From contig JACBWW010000039.1 of the NCBI GenBank assembly GCA_020086605.1, positions 1,251,270 to 1,315,269 on the forward strand: DNA of 64,000 nucleotides, read 5' to 3'. The stretch comes from Lanius collurio. Its lineage: Eukaryota; Chordata; Aves; Passeriformes; Laniidae. Below, piece by piece: positions 48,441 through 60,688 of the stretch. The notes beneath the pieces were generated by a model. That model made no database searches. It was not told where the DNA came from and saw only the letters and a list, made by a program, of their open reading frames with translations. The position numbers and the translations under genes are program-made. Each line of letters opens with the position of its first letter. Within the stretch, counting starts at the first letter, position 1.

Positions 48441-51400
48441 TGGTGGAAACCAAGCACTTTGTTCACTTTATTATTTCTCCTATTATTTCTCCTCTATTTT
48501 ATAATACTTCATTATTTTCTCTCTTCCTCTACTCTGGAAATCCATGGAATGAGGTAGCTGCTATTTTCTTTCCCTGTTCTCCTCCACTGACAGCTATTTC
48601 CTTCCAGTAAGTATATTTTCAAAATGCTAGTGTTTGTTTAGTCTTTAGTGGCTTTTTCTTTTTTCAACATATGTCCAAATAAAAAAGCTGACAATATAAA
48701 TGACACTTGCACAACCTCATTTTTGCATTCACTTCATGCAGAAAATATTCATACTCACGGCACACTTACTGAAGCACAATATCCCTTTAAATCACTCTGA
48801 ACATAATATCTTTAAAGCACTGATTAAGTAGTTGCCCCTTTCAATGTAACTACTGCCTGCTAAGTGTGCTGTTAAATCAGCAGCTCATCAAATGGCCTGA
48901 TGCTAGGATGTAACAAGTTTCTGATGGAGTTGTGCTCCTTCAAAGAACAAGCATTTTTTTCATCACCCTCTTAGTCACCTAATTTGACTGAGATCTAAGA
49001 TCCTAATGCATCAATCTTGTTAATTCTCTTGCCAGTACATAAGAAATTGAAGCAATAAACCACAACCTGTTTGTAGTGGTGTTAACATTATTATCTAGTA
49101 CACCAGCTGACAGGAGCACTGCTTTGCCCCTAAACTTCAGCCAATACAAGCCTGTAGCTCTTGGGAGTGTCTATCTTGCCACATCTTTTTTCTTTTCTTC
49201 TTTCCAAACCACTGATGACTCATGCAATCTGCTGACCCTTTACTCAGTGTTGAGTTTTGCATTGTAAAACCCTGACATGGTCTCTCATTTCTGTGGTACT
49301 TTCTCTTTGAGTGATGCTATCATCTGTGTATCACTAATGTTGAGACTCCAATTCAAACCAGCAGGTGTTAAATGTTCCAGGGGAACAGTCAAAAAGTTTC
49401 TAATGGGGTTAAAAAAAATATTTTTCCTCTAATCTGATTCCTCTAAGTGGTTGAGTCTTTTTTTTTTTAAGCATTTTTAAAAAAGGAAACAATTCAGGCA
49501 AATAGCATCTGCTTCAAAATGTCAGCCATAAAGCTGAAGTTTGGCAAAGTTGTATATACAACTAAAAATATAACACAGCATATGATAACATGCAGTGTTG
49601 ATGAACTGTAGCAGCTCACCCTTGACAAACCAGCTTCACCATAAAGGAAGAAGTTCAATCTCAAAATTGGACACAAAAACTAATGTAAGCAAAGTGTCCT
49701 GTAAGAGCCTCAATGAAAAGCCTAAAGAATGAAAACCGTAAGACAGGATTTTAATGGAAGCTGTGTCTGAGCAAAGGCTACAGTATTCCAGCCCTTGGGA
49801 GTCATGGTGGTGCTGCTGCATGGGAAAAGGGAGAGAGGGAATTCTGAGGGCTTTTTGTTTTTTACTTTTTACATTTGGGGCAAATGCTATGTTTTTTTCA
49901 TCGTTTCTGCAACCTGGTTTTCCCATCCTTAATTATAGTGTATTGTTTCCTCACAGAAAGAAACTACACCCTTCTTCATTTGCCAGAACATGCATATTCC
50001 CCATTGGTGGTTGTTAGAGATACCCTACTAGCATATAACTTTCCATGTGAGGGCTGCCATGGTAACACAATTTACTGTATACCAGGGTTAATATGTGCAT
50101 AGACACAGAATAATGTGCAGACACACAAATTACTGCTTCCCTATGGACTGCTTCTTCTGGCACTGATTTTGCTGCTGTTGTTGGACACATGCTTTATACA
50201 TTAGAGAGAGAAAAAAATTTCCTTTTTACATTCGATCTTGTATGCTGAATGTTAGGATGTATAACAGAGATGTGTTCCTTACTCTCAGAGGGGGGAAGAG
50301 GTTGAAAATCACACATGCATTCATGCTTCTGAAAATGCTACATGCAACCAAAGTAAATTCAGAGCTGAGCATTTTTACATATGTCAAACTATCTGCTTTT
50401 TAAAGGTCTTGTCTACTCACAATGGCAAAAAAAAAAAAAAGTTCTTTATTCTAAAGAAGGAATGTATCATTTTGAAAAATAAATGAATGAGGCAAAACAA
50501 AATCTTTGCAAAATATCAATGGGATTTCCTACTCTGCAGCTGTGTGCTATTACCAGCTATAGTATATCACTCAAATGCTGCTTTTAGAGGGGTAACTGTC
50601 AGCCTACAGGGATTAAGATTGAGAATTTGCAATTCATCATCTTTATTTGGAAGTCTGGTAGTTTGCCTGCCCAAATTAAATACTTTCTCTATTACAAGTA
50701 TACTTTTCAATTAGTTAGAAACACGGACTGAATTTGATTTCAATAAATAAACAAATTATAAACTCTTGAATCTTCATTAATTTAAATCAACAGTTTAAAA
50801 TTCAGCCTTGCAAAGTACATGACACTCTCAGATATCTTAATATAATTATGCCAACCTATTTTTCTGATTTTCAGAATCTCAGACATTAGCTCAATTGCTT
50901 CAAATACAGCACACTTGATGCAAACTGTTGGCATTGAGCTGCTTTAGAATTTTGCCACAGAAATTTTGTTAAGGGTGACACTGGAAACAAAATCAGACCT
51001 ACATATTTCTACACTCCTCCTTTTCTGTCTCCAGAGTGCAGATTTGCACTTAGGAGAAACATTATTTATCTGTTTAAAAGACTCCCAGTAATTTGCAGAA
51101 GTGGATTTTCAACCAGAGTAATTTAAACTCTTACCACTGTTTTCAGCACTGTTTATAGCAGGCTGGGGTGGATGAATTAACAAACTACTGCTTTTATCAC
51201 GGGTTGGCTGACCTACACACAAGCAGGGAAACAAAAATCCATCCAGCAGAGACTGAAGAGGCTGGAGCCTGTTGTTTAAATTACAGCTGGCTGGGCTGTG
51301 TGCACTGGGTAACAGAGTGTGCCAGGTGTGACTGTGCATGCACAGAGGTGTGTGCAGGACCCACCTGCCTTTGCAGGGCCTGGGCTCCACAGAGCAGCTC

Positions 51401-54400
51401 CAGCTGCAGCAGGTGGCCCACCTCCCCATGGAGAACGTGCTTCCTGGGAGGTACAGAAAGGAGCACTGTCCTGGGTTTAATTCAGCACCACATTTCTGAG
51501 AGGGCTACTGATTATTGTGTCAGTAGTGGGGATAATAAAACCTGATACAGTGCAAACCTCTGCTCATCTGACTGCGTGTGAGAGTTTGAGTATGGAAGGT
51601 CTGGCAGTCCTAGGAGCCTTCGGAAATTTTGGGTTGCTGTTTCCATGGACTTTACAAGAGGTTGTAAGATTCCCAAGTGTGCAAGACAACACACCAGGCA
51701 CCACCACAATCCCTGTGGACAAGCCACTGTTGGGTGTTTAGAAGTTTTGTAGCTGTTGGTGCTCTGTGTCAGCTCAAGGCACACTAATTCAGGGTCAATG
51801 TTGTGCTGCCAAAGCTGCAGGGATCTCATGGCAGAGAGAGCCATAAAAGTATAAACAGCTCTTGCTTTGAGTAGGATCTAGTGTTTCTGGTACCCCACCC
51901 CTGATTTTTCTCTCATGGTCATACAGACCTACTTCCAAACCTTGGGCTAGACAACAGTTCCTACAAATTCCTGCATGAAGCTCTCTGCTATCTCAAAATT
52001 CTCCCAGCCCCTAAGGAGATCACAGGCCCCTTTTGTTTCCAGTACTGGATTATCCATTAAAGCCACGAACACTTACAGCTTGAACGCCAGTTAATGAAAC
52101 ATAACCACACAACTGAAAGTATTCAGCTATCAGAACAGAGGAGAGAAGGAATAAATCCAGATAAAATAAATAAGTGCTATATTGCAGCAGTTAAATGACT
52201 AAACCAGCAAGGACAAACTGCACGTCAGACTATTCTTCCTTTAGTGAAAGGAAGTGTGTGGAGAGGAAATCTCCTTTGGTAACCATAAACACAGAGTAAA
52301 AGCACACATAGGACACAACATATTATTCACCAGCTATAATTGCTTCCTGTCAAAAATGGACAAACAGACCAAAGTCATTAATCTGACTTATCCCTGGGTT
52401 TTATCGAGGAGAGAGAAACGTAATGTGAGAGGTCAAGCATGAAGAACTCCAACCTACCCAATGAAACAGGCAAAACAAGGGCCATCTCCAGCCTGGCACT
52501 CCTCCAGGATGCTCAGCCTCTCAGGTTCACATGAGAGACTCTGTGCTGCACTGGCAGCACTCAGTGTGACACAAACTACACCCCAAGGTGACACTGCAGT
52601 GGCCTTTCAGTGGCTGGCTCTTTGTGGGGGCACACAAGTGACCCCACAGCCCCTGAGTGCAGCCCAGCTGCCAGGGCAGGATTTTCTGTGCAGGGGTGGG
52701 TCAGAGGTACAAGCCAGCTGCCAGTTGTGGCATGTGGATGTACAGCAGCTTGGGAATACTGGTAATCTAACCCACACACAAACAGTTTTTGTCCTTTGTA
52801 GGTCTCCAAATTTTGGAGAAGTTGGTGTTGATAAAAGACCACCAGTGATTTAGCCATGCCTTTGTAAGTTATGTAACTTGTGTAACAAATGCACAACTTC
52901 TTCTCTTATTACTTGTGTGTAACATGACATGGTACTCATCTTCAAACAAGGAAAAAGAGCAATGTCATGCATGGTTTTATAAAAGGCCAATTTTCCTTTG
53001 ATACCAACCCTCAGAACCCAAACCAACAAGCTGATAGATGAGTCCAAATTTAGTCCTATTTTCTATGTCCTAATCATTAATTCGATTGAAAACTTATAAA
53101 TACTACAGAGAAAGAAGATTCTTTCTTCCTTTTTGGTGCTATAGAAAAATAATATGGTGGCTCCATTTCATTAATTACAAAAATAATTGAAAAGTGTGTG
53201 CTTTCTATATTTTATTACACAGGAGAAATATACTCAAATCCATTAAGAAGCCCTGCATATGATGAATAGTTCTGGACTGAAATTTTTTATTGGCATAATC
53301 TGACATTCTCTAGGCATTTCAAGAGAAATTTCCCACTGGCCTTACTTGGCAGGGGCTGATGTCATGTTTTCTCCAAGATGTGCCAGCTTCTCCTCTGGTG
53401 TCCCTGAGGAACATCAGTGGCTATGCTGGGGGGTCTGGTGCTGATCCTTTTAATGACTGTGTTCAAAACTGACAGAAATTGTCCAATTTGTATTTTTAAT
53501 TCAATATGTGTTTTTTAATTAATTCATAATTTGTTTTCCTCCTAGTAAGTTTTCCCAAACTGTTTCCGGTAGTTTCTCTGGGATTTATGAAATACTGCAA
53601 TAAGAATGGAGGCTTTTCAGGACAGTTCTGCTCTATTGGGTACCTGCAGACACATCTCTGTGTGGTCCACTTAAAAACTGAGACAAATGCATCAAACACG
53701 TTTCAGATTAAACATGATTATTCACTTTCCTCTTTCTCCATCTTCACAGAGTTCTTGGTAAAACAAACACCTCACCATCTTTCACCAATATAAGAGCAGC
53801 TTTCTCCTGAAAAGTCATGATCCAAAAAACTTGAGGATGACTTAGGTGCAGTTTAGTTCAAGGTTAGGAAATGACATGTGCAGTACCTGAGTTTATCTCT
53901 GAGGTTTATAACCTCAGGGAGATATCTGAAAGTAACTATTTCTGCAGCTGCAAAGCCTAATAACAGAGAAATGCTTTCACAAAGCAGGCAAGCAACTTCA
54001 AAATAAAAATCAAATTCAAAATTCATTAAACCCAGGACTGGTTTCTAGGAAAAAAAAAAAAAATACATTGTCTCTACTATGTGGGTATTGTACCTGCTCA
54101 TCCAATTTTTGAGTGCTATAAAATTGGTTTAAATATAACATTGCAGGCTACATTTCCAAGCTGTGTTTCAGGAAAGGCCTTTTCAATGTGTCCTCATGGG
54201 AAAATCATGCTGCAGTTTAAGTGGTGACATTTCAGAAGGCAGAGAAGTTGCACAGTATGAAATTGTCTGACTGTGGAAGAGATGAATATGCTATTTATTA
54301 TGATAAGTACCAGTTATGTCCAATCACTCAGAATTTACTCTTTAATGTGTGCAAGGGGAATGCAAGGTACTTAGGTTGCAATTAAATGCACCTTGGGCTA

Positions 54401-54690
54401 TTGAAGTGATGAAGAAAGAGCAGGAGAAACAAGAAATCTTACAAGTGAGCTCTGAGAGGGGCAAAAATCAGCTCTTATTTTTTTATGACAGATTTAACAA
54501 GGCAGATCAGAAAGCACAGACACACTGCAGGCCTCGGGTTCTGAAATAATAGGGCAAAGAACTAAATATCAGCAAACAGAATGGTCAATATTACTTGCAG
54601 AAATTTACCCTACACTCTCACAATTTCTTCTAGGACTGCAGAGAAGAGACCAAAGTCCAGTTTTAGGCTGATTCTAACACAACCCTTCTC
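48441..54690. other. Gene-free stretch
   Basis: Unique sequence with poly(A) at about 50427-50440, poly(T) at about 49459-49468 and poly(A) near 54050-54062. A strong acceptor (GTTCTCCTCCACTGACAG, ending 48593) faces a donor CCA|GTAAGTAT only 13 nt later. Another (TTTCTCCATCTTCACAG, ending 53749) is followed by only 14 open codons. GC-rich sequence at 51300-51430 and 52540-52740 holds unrecognised overlapping frames. Confidence 0.55.
53894..53924. other. Short imperfect hairpin
   Basis: TATCTC-TGAGGTT and AACCTCA-GG-GAGATA form a 13-bp stem with a three-base loop (TAT) and a two-base bulge. It is too short for a microRNA precursor, and no function is implied. Confidence 0.5.
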
Positions 54691-55197
54691 ATGCAAAATT
54701 TGACTCATTTTCTCAGAAAAACTAAATGTTGCATTACAGTGCATATGTTTAAAGGGCAACTCTGTCTGGATCCCACCAGGACTGTACTCCCTCATGTAAA
54801 TCCCAGAGGCCAGCAGGGAAGTTTGCACAGAAGGCAGAAGCTGCACAGAGCATGTCAATGGAAAGCAGCACTTGAGCAGCATTTCCTCACTATTACAGCT
54901 ATTTACCCATTTACAAAGGGAAAACAATCACATTTACTGACTGCACCAAAACAAAGATTACAAGAAACTCCACTTAGAAGTGTGGAGAGCTTCCCAAAAG
55001 CCATGTTGGAAGAAATGAAAGTTTCAGGTTTCACTTTAAATATGTACATTTGCAAACTTGCCACACTCACAGCCAGTGATTCTCCAGATGTTCACTCTTT
55101 TACAGGAAGGTGCAAGACATGCCAAGTCAAGGAAAATAAGCTTGCCTATGATTCTCCACTATGCTGCATGGGTATCCCTCAGAACATGAATAAATAA
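54691..55197 (+). other. Longest open frame in the window (168 codons), unrecognised
   Basis: The frame starts at ATG and is the longest ATG-initiated one here, but I see no known domain, signal peptide, membrane helix or repeat. The composition is mixed, with several Cys residues toward the end (GRCKTCQ, SPLCCMG). No strong promoter, splice or poly(A) context marks it, and the minus strand is open for 105 codons over part of the same interval. A frame of this length somewhere in 64 kb of six-frame sequence is not surprising, so I regard it as probably non-coding. Confidence 0.08.
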
Positions 55198-57060
55198 CAT
55201 CAGGGTTATGCTGAGTCCAGGTAGATGAATCTTTTCAAGCAGATCTGGTTTACATTATTTTTAATGACTGTACTGGAATTAATTTCAACTGTTCACAAAA
55301 GAAACCTATCAGTGGGTTTCAGAGAATGCTAAAAGGAGGGAGTGGGACTGCCATTCATGTCCTCTCACCTGCTTGAATCTTCTACAGACATGGGCAGAGG
55401 GCAGGAGTGACAAGGTGTTCCTGTGCTCAGTTTTACCCTAAACCTTTCCTGCTCCGTGCCATTGCACCCTCACACCGGTGACCCAAGCACAGCACTTGTG
55501 ATTATTGCACTTGGGCTTCCTGAAGAAGCCAGAGCAGCTTCCCTTAAACCTGTGTATCTGAACTCCTGTGTGAAGGTCACATTCCCATTTCAGTGTGCCT
55601 GAATTGAAATGGTGCCAAATATTCTGATTTGGCATAACAACACAGTCGAGAACTTTGAGAAATTCACTTTCCAAGCTATGCTCTGTTTCCAGTAGTAGCT
55701 GCAAGTTATGCATCTCATCCCCACAAATCTCCAGGATAAAAACTGAGAACAAAGTCTCTGTGTAAAAGAGAGGAGAGGATACAGCCTGATCACAGATTAA
55801 AATAAAGAAGGGTGATTAAAACACCAGCAGAGCTTTTCCTTACTCACTACCACATGATGTAAACTAGAAGCATCCAAGTACTGCATGGTCATCAGTAATA
55901 AATAATGATGAGAGGTTCAGTTTTCAAATTGTAGATAATACTGAAAATTTGGCTAATAATTTTACACCTGTGCACTATAATTACACATTTCCTCTTAAAT
56001 TTTAATGCAATTAATTAACATCTGATTAGCATATTTTAATTTAAGGAATGGAAGAAAGGTTACATACTGCTTCTTTTGGAGTGGGAGAAAAAGCACTTAA
56101 CTATGAAGCAGGATTTCTGCTAAACATTCATGGGAAACTACTGTCTATATCCCAACTGGTTCAAAAAGAGAGTGAGATTTTTTACAGGTATCACTCCAGT
56201 GACAACTAGTATCAAGACTTCCATTATTTTTGTCTAATCAGTGAATATATAGTTACAAATTATTCATATAGCTGCAACTATATTCATAAACCTTCAGAAG
56301 ACACTCAACTATTTTCCAACAACAGTTTAGATTGCTCAGAATAAATTATAAATGTAACATTCATTAGTTAACACAGCTTCCCAGTAACGTCACCACCAGC
56401 AGTGTTAAAAGAAACTTCACAAAGTTTCATAACGAGGTACAGAGATGAGCATTTCATTACCAACTGAAAAACTGTTGAAATATAAGGGATAAATTTGTCA
56501 AGGTTGCATGCCAGGAATAGTCTTCTCATTTATTTATTTAGTTTAGCTATATTTAATGGTTCCAGTAAGAGAAGTTGAGTGGCATTTCAAAAGAAGGAGG
56601 GATCATTAGGAATAATAAGTTGCACTTCAGATACTGGTGGAAGCTTGCATTCAAGCTTAATTTGTAAAAGCATTTAAGGGACTGGATGGTGCTTAGAAAC
56701 AAAGGCAAAAATACATCAGTGTCCAGAAGCTGAATGCAGTGGAGACAGTCATTTAAAAAGCCCAACTCTTCCTTCTGGCTGAGCTAATAAGCAGAAGAAA
56801 TACTGCAGTATCATACACTCCTAAAATGCTGGTTGGAGATCTGTAAAGCCAAACGTTCACCTTCTGAAGCTCAGGACAAAAAGAAAGAGGGGTGTGTTTG
56901 AAAGGTTGCTGTTGAGGGCAACACCTCCCAAAAAGGACCTCTCTGCTCTTTCCTGTGTATTTCATATGTTCTGTTTCAGTTTGAGAATTGATAAACAGAT
57001 GGTAAAAACTGTTGTTCAGGGACAGGTTGCTTCTGCAATCTTCTCTTTCTCTATGTATTT
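55198..57060. other. Gene-free stretch
   Basis: A 104-codon minus-strand frame (55438-55752) has a rather protein-like, Cys-rich end (GSCSGFFRKPKCNNHKCC) but no recognised family and no supporting signals. The rest is A+T-rich unique sequence. Confidence 0.5.
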
Positions 57061-57077
57061 CTATTTTTTTTCTACAG

Positions 57078-57126
57078 TGTGCTGCTCCTTTTCACGTACT
57101 CTGTTCCATTTGTTTAATCTACAAAG
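57078..57126 (+). other. Candidate 49-nt internal exon
   Basis: A long pyrimidine tract (TATTTCTATTTTTTTTCTACAG) gives a strong acceptor ending at 57077. After 49 nt comes a strong donor, CAAAG|GTAAGG. Read from its first base, the exon is open for 16 codons plus one base, which is the phase needed by the acceptor at 57266. It is the best two-sided coding exon candidate in the window by splice-site quality. No upstream partner can be identified, and the peptide is unrecognised. Confidence 0.25.
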
Positions 57127-57266
57127 GTAAGGAAAGGCATGAAGACAACACATGACCAACAGTGGTTTGTTGAGAAAAATGTATTGTAGAAGAGAACAAT
57201 TAAAAAAAAATTGGGTTATACTTTTCAATATATTGAAATTCATGATCATATTTTTTCTCTCTCTAG

Positions 57267-57755
57267 CAAATATTCCAAAGGTTTGGCCAATTCTCAGTAA
57301 AACTCCTTCATGTGCTCATGAATTTATGGCTATTTTTGAAGACTTCAATGCCCAGTGGAATGCAGACACCCTAAAAAATCATGACTAGAGAGGAGGAGAC
57401 AGGCACTCTTTAAATCTACTCAGAGTTACTTTCTTGAGAGACTGAATTAATTTTTCCTCTGTAACAACAAAGACGCAGTAAAAGAAGAGCACATGAAATT
57501 TGCTGGAACTCATTCAAGACATGCAGTTCCATTCCTAGGCCATATGCCCTGAAAAATCACTTAGGCAACTTTCTCATATATTATAGGAGTTGAATTAAAC
57601 CAATCTTTCCCCCAAAGACACTATGAGGCTAAACACAATATTACTTTAATTTTAGGAATACATTGTGCACTGAGAAAATATTGTTCTTTTCCTACAAAAT
57701 ACTGTATTTTTTAATGTGACTATGAATCCTTAAAATAAAAAAAATAATAAAAAAA
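57267..57755 (+). other. Candidate terminal exon paired with 57078-57126
   Basis: Acceptor ATATTTTTTCTCTCTCTAG ends at 57266, a 140-nt intron away from the donor at 57126. Joined to that donor, the frame continues for a junction codon plus 39 codons (including NIPKVWPILSKTPSC and FEDFNAQWNADTL) to TAG at 57386-57388. AATAAA lies at 57734-57739 in an A-rich run, so a 3' end near 57755 is plausible. The pair would encode a 56-codon C-terminal piece. I recognise no family. All signals are read by eye. Confidence 0.23.
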
Positions 57756-57759
57756 GACT

Positions 57760-60120
57760 GGTGCTACAGGAATAATCTTCTATTGATAATTGTGCTTATC
57801 CCATAAAATTTCATGAGTAACACTTTTCTCCTTGATTAATATAGCCCCAATAGCCTTTGTTTCAAATATTATTTCTAATTATTCATGGTTTGTAAATGCA
57901 ATTACAAATAAAGATGAGAGGAAAGCAGGCTTACAGTTTAATGAATTGGATGGAAACACTGAACTTTAAGATGTATAGAAATTCATATGAACACTCATAT
58001 CTCCAGTCTAACAATTAGCTTCTGTCAGAGGTAGGATTTTCTTTTTCATGGTAATAAATCTGTGTAAATAGCTTTACACACATAGCCTTCACTTACAGTG
58101 AACCAAATACAAGATTAACAAGAAAAATGCAGTGAAAAAGAGAGGTAAAAGTGCTTACTTTTTATTGACTCTTCCTATTAATTGACTCTTCCTATTAATT
58201 GAGTAAAATTAATTGATGAGTGCTCAGAAGTAACCCACTGAGGTCTGGGAGGGTGAAATCCAGACTAGGTCTTGGGTTACAGCTGCTGCTGGGTATTTGC
58301 ACTGCAGCAGAGTGGGTCCAGTTTTCCTCCAGGTGAACAATCAAAGGCCAGTTAAATCCCTGGCCTTTGTCATGTACAGAATGAAATGTGCCATTTCAGA
58401 CACCCTGTGCCCAAATTCCACAATGCAAGAGAACAGGCAAAGTCAGGAGAGAGTGACCTTCTATTGTGGAGATGAAGAAACTCCAGATATTAACCACCCA
58501 AACTCCAACTGGTGCAAAACACAAAGGGAGGGGTATCCAAAACTGGGTAGACCCTGAGCTCCACTGTTGTGGCACCATTTTGCAGATATGTGACCAGACT
58601 TTATGGAGTGAGGTACTGACAAGCAAGGCAGTAAGAATTCAATCAGTGTGTGAGCACATTTACATCGTCACAGCCTGGTTCTTCAGTTTACAGAAAAAAC
58701 CCTGGCAGCTGGTTAGAGCACAACACACTATTCCAGACACAGCCCTCTGCAAGGTGATTGCTAAGCCAAAAACATGGTGGTGTGCTCTAACTCCAGGTTC
58801 ACTGGAGGATGGAACAGCATTGAGGACTTTCCTTCTGTTCATCTACAAAGCGTGAAACAAGGAAGGTTTTATATGGAAAACTTGCCCAATTTTCCTGCAC
58901 TGGAGAATTTTTAAAAAAAATTTAAAAATAAGGAGTTGTTTTCCTCCAAATCTTACCCTGCCTGTGTCCTTAGAGCATCATAGCTGTAATTTGTGTAATG
59001 TGCATGTGTTTTACATGTTCTTTAAAGTGGGCCACTTTCTGAAAGTATCTGTAATCCAGGACTCCCTGTGCAACCAGTGGCTTGCCAGGATTTAGCCACA
59101 CATTAACATCATCACACTTCCCTCAGCTTTCAGTGTGGCAGAAAGAAAACATGAAGCAAAGGCTGAAGGAAGTGCCAGGCAGCTTCTTCAGAGATACCTC
59201 AGGGAGATCTGCTACATGAGGGTCCTGCCAACAGAGCACCACAGCAGCAGCCACATAAATTTACATGAAATGCATTTCAGTTCTGAAGCAAAGCTGAAGC
59301 CTCAGCTCCTAAGTTACTCCAACATGTTTTACACCAGAGCAAGTGCATCTGCTTCTGGATTGCCCACACTTTTGTCAGAACATGGTCTGGTCCTGAAATG
59401 CACAGAGAGGTTAAACAATACGTGGTGGAGAGGAACACTCAGACAGCCAACACCTCCACAACTGCCTTTGAATGCTAAACAATGCACGGCAGAAGCTAGA
59501 ATATTCTGTGTTTGTCTTTAATCACCAAACACCACTTTTTAAAATTTAAATTTATGCCTTTGAGTCAGTTTTTGTTGCCAAAAGCAACAGGTCTTAACAG
59601 ATACAGTGTGAAACCTATTGTTTAGAACTGGCACTAACTGTTCTTCCTCCCTCTGTAGCAGTACGGAGTTTTTCCAGGTATGTGGGAGGCAAGCTGCTTG
59701 GAGCCATTACATTGCTTGTTCTCTGCATGATCTCCTTCATTAAATAATCTTTTAATGCAACATTAATAGTAATTGCAAGATTACAGTTCAAAATATTTGA
59801 TAACATCACACCATGCAGTTGAAAAGCTACGGATCTCCTCTCTAAAGCTGGCTGTGGGGGGCGAGCCCGCTGTGAAACACCACTGGTACCTTGAACTGGA
59901 AGTGTTGCAATTCCCTTTATTATTTCTGTTCCAGATCTGGATGTCTCACAGGTGATAAGTGGTACAGCCTAGCAACAGAAGCAGAAAACAACTGGTTAAT
60001 TAATTTTTTACTTTGTACTTCTTAAACACATGAATATAGAGGAATTTTTTTATTGATTCACAAAGCAGAGAGCTGTCTGTCACCTGTTAGGGATGATATT
60101 TATGTACCATAACTTGCATT
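57760..60120. other. Gene-free stretch
   Basis: Unique A+T-rich sequence. A strong acceptor (TTATTATTTCTGTTCCAG ending at 59934) is followed after 17 nt by ACAG|GTGATAAG, which would make an improbable microexon. Open frames of up to 129 codons (58466-58855, 59135-59521) are unrecognised. Confidence 0.55.
58164..58202. repeat. 17-bp perfect tandem duplication
   Basis: ATTGACTCTTCCTATTA occurs twice head to tail (58164-58180 and 58181-58197), followed by a partial third copy, ATTGA. It is a recent-looking slippage duplication because the copies are identical. Confidence 0.95.
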
Positions 60121-60121
60121 N
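60121..60121. other. Single ambiguous base (N)
   Basis: The only N in the window. It sits directly before the first copy of a 66-bp direct repeat, which suggests an unresolved assembly or base-calling problem. Confidence 0.99.
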
Positions 60122-60187
60122 TATCAGCAGTCTGCCAATATGGAATGGGTTTCTTATCCACAGGACAGAGTGATGCAGCAAAGACAG
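60122..60187 (+). repeat. 66-bp direct repeat, copy 1
   Basis: Begins TATCAGCAGTCTGCCAATAT and ends GATGCAGCAAAGACAG. It matches copy 2 at 60623-60688 in 64 of 66 positions, 501 bp away, in the same orientation. It starts one base after the N. Confidence 0.97.
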
Positions 60188-60622
60188 GTGATGATAATCC
60201 AGGTTAGCAGACACTGTCCTCTTCTGAGGAGTTTCTAAGCTGCACTCTGATAAAAGTGAGAGTAGAGCAGTTGTCCTCATCCTCCTCCCAAGCATCCCCT
60301 GCTGATTGTGGTCAGAGAGAGATAAGCTCTTTGGTCTGCAGCAAAACCCTGTCACATTTTGTAGCAAAGAGAAGAGGTGAGGGTTGCACAAACAAGTCCA
60401 CTGCTCTGTGTTCAGCAAAATGAGTATCAGATCCTGTCATACTCCAGGACCAAAAGCCTACTCCTGGATACTCTCTGGTTAAGAAACCATCCCTTGGCCA
60501 AAGTCAGTCATGTAACTGAGCAAATAAACTCAGAGCAGATTGCACAGAGGAGACAATCTGAATTCTTATTTCATGTTTAAAGCACTACAGAAAGAGCACG
60601 AACCTGGAGGAAGTGCCATTAG

Positions 60623-60688
60623 TATCAGCAGTCTGCCAACATGGAATGGGTTTCTTATCCACAGGACAGGGTGATGCAGCAAAGACAG
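60623..60688 (+). repeat. 66-bp direct repeat, copy 2
   Basis: Same sequence as copy 1 apart from two transitions (CAATATGG to CAACATGG, and ACAGAGTG to ACAGGGTG). The sequence before it, GCCATTAG, resembles GCATT-N before copy 1, so the similarity may extend a little across the N. The flanks otherwise differ. Confidence 0.97.

Noticed and set aside
48594..48606. 13-nt microexon between a strong acceptor and the donor CCA|GTAAGTAT
   Set aside because: It is too short to accept without transcript data. Strong acceptor-like tracts are frequent in this T-rich DNA.
53894..53924. Hairpin as a microRNA precursor
   Set aside because: The stem is 13 bp with a bulge and a 3-nt loop, far short of a pre-miRNA.
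54691..55197. 168-codon open frame as a gene
   Set aside because: It has no domain, splice, promoter or poly(A) support, and the opposite strand is also open in part.
59935..59951. 17-nt microexon between TTCTGTTCCAG and ACAG|GTGATAAG
   Set aside because: It is very short and the donor is not ideal, so coincidence is likelier.
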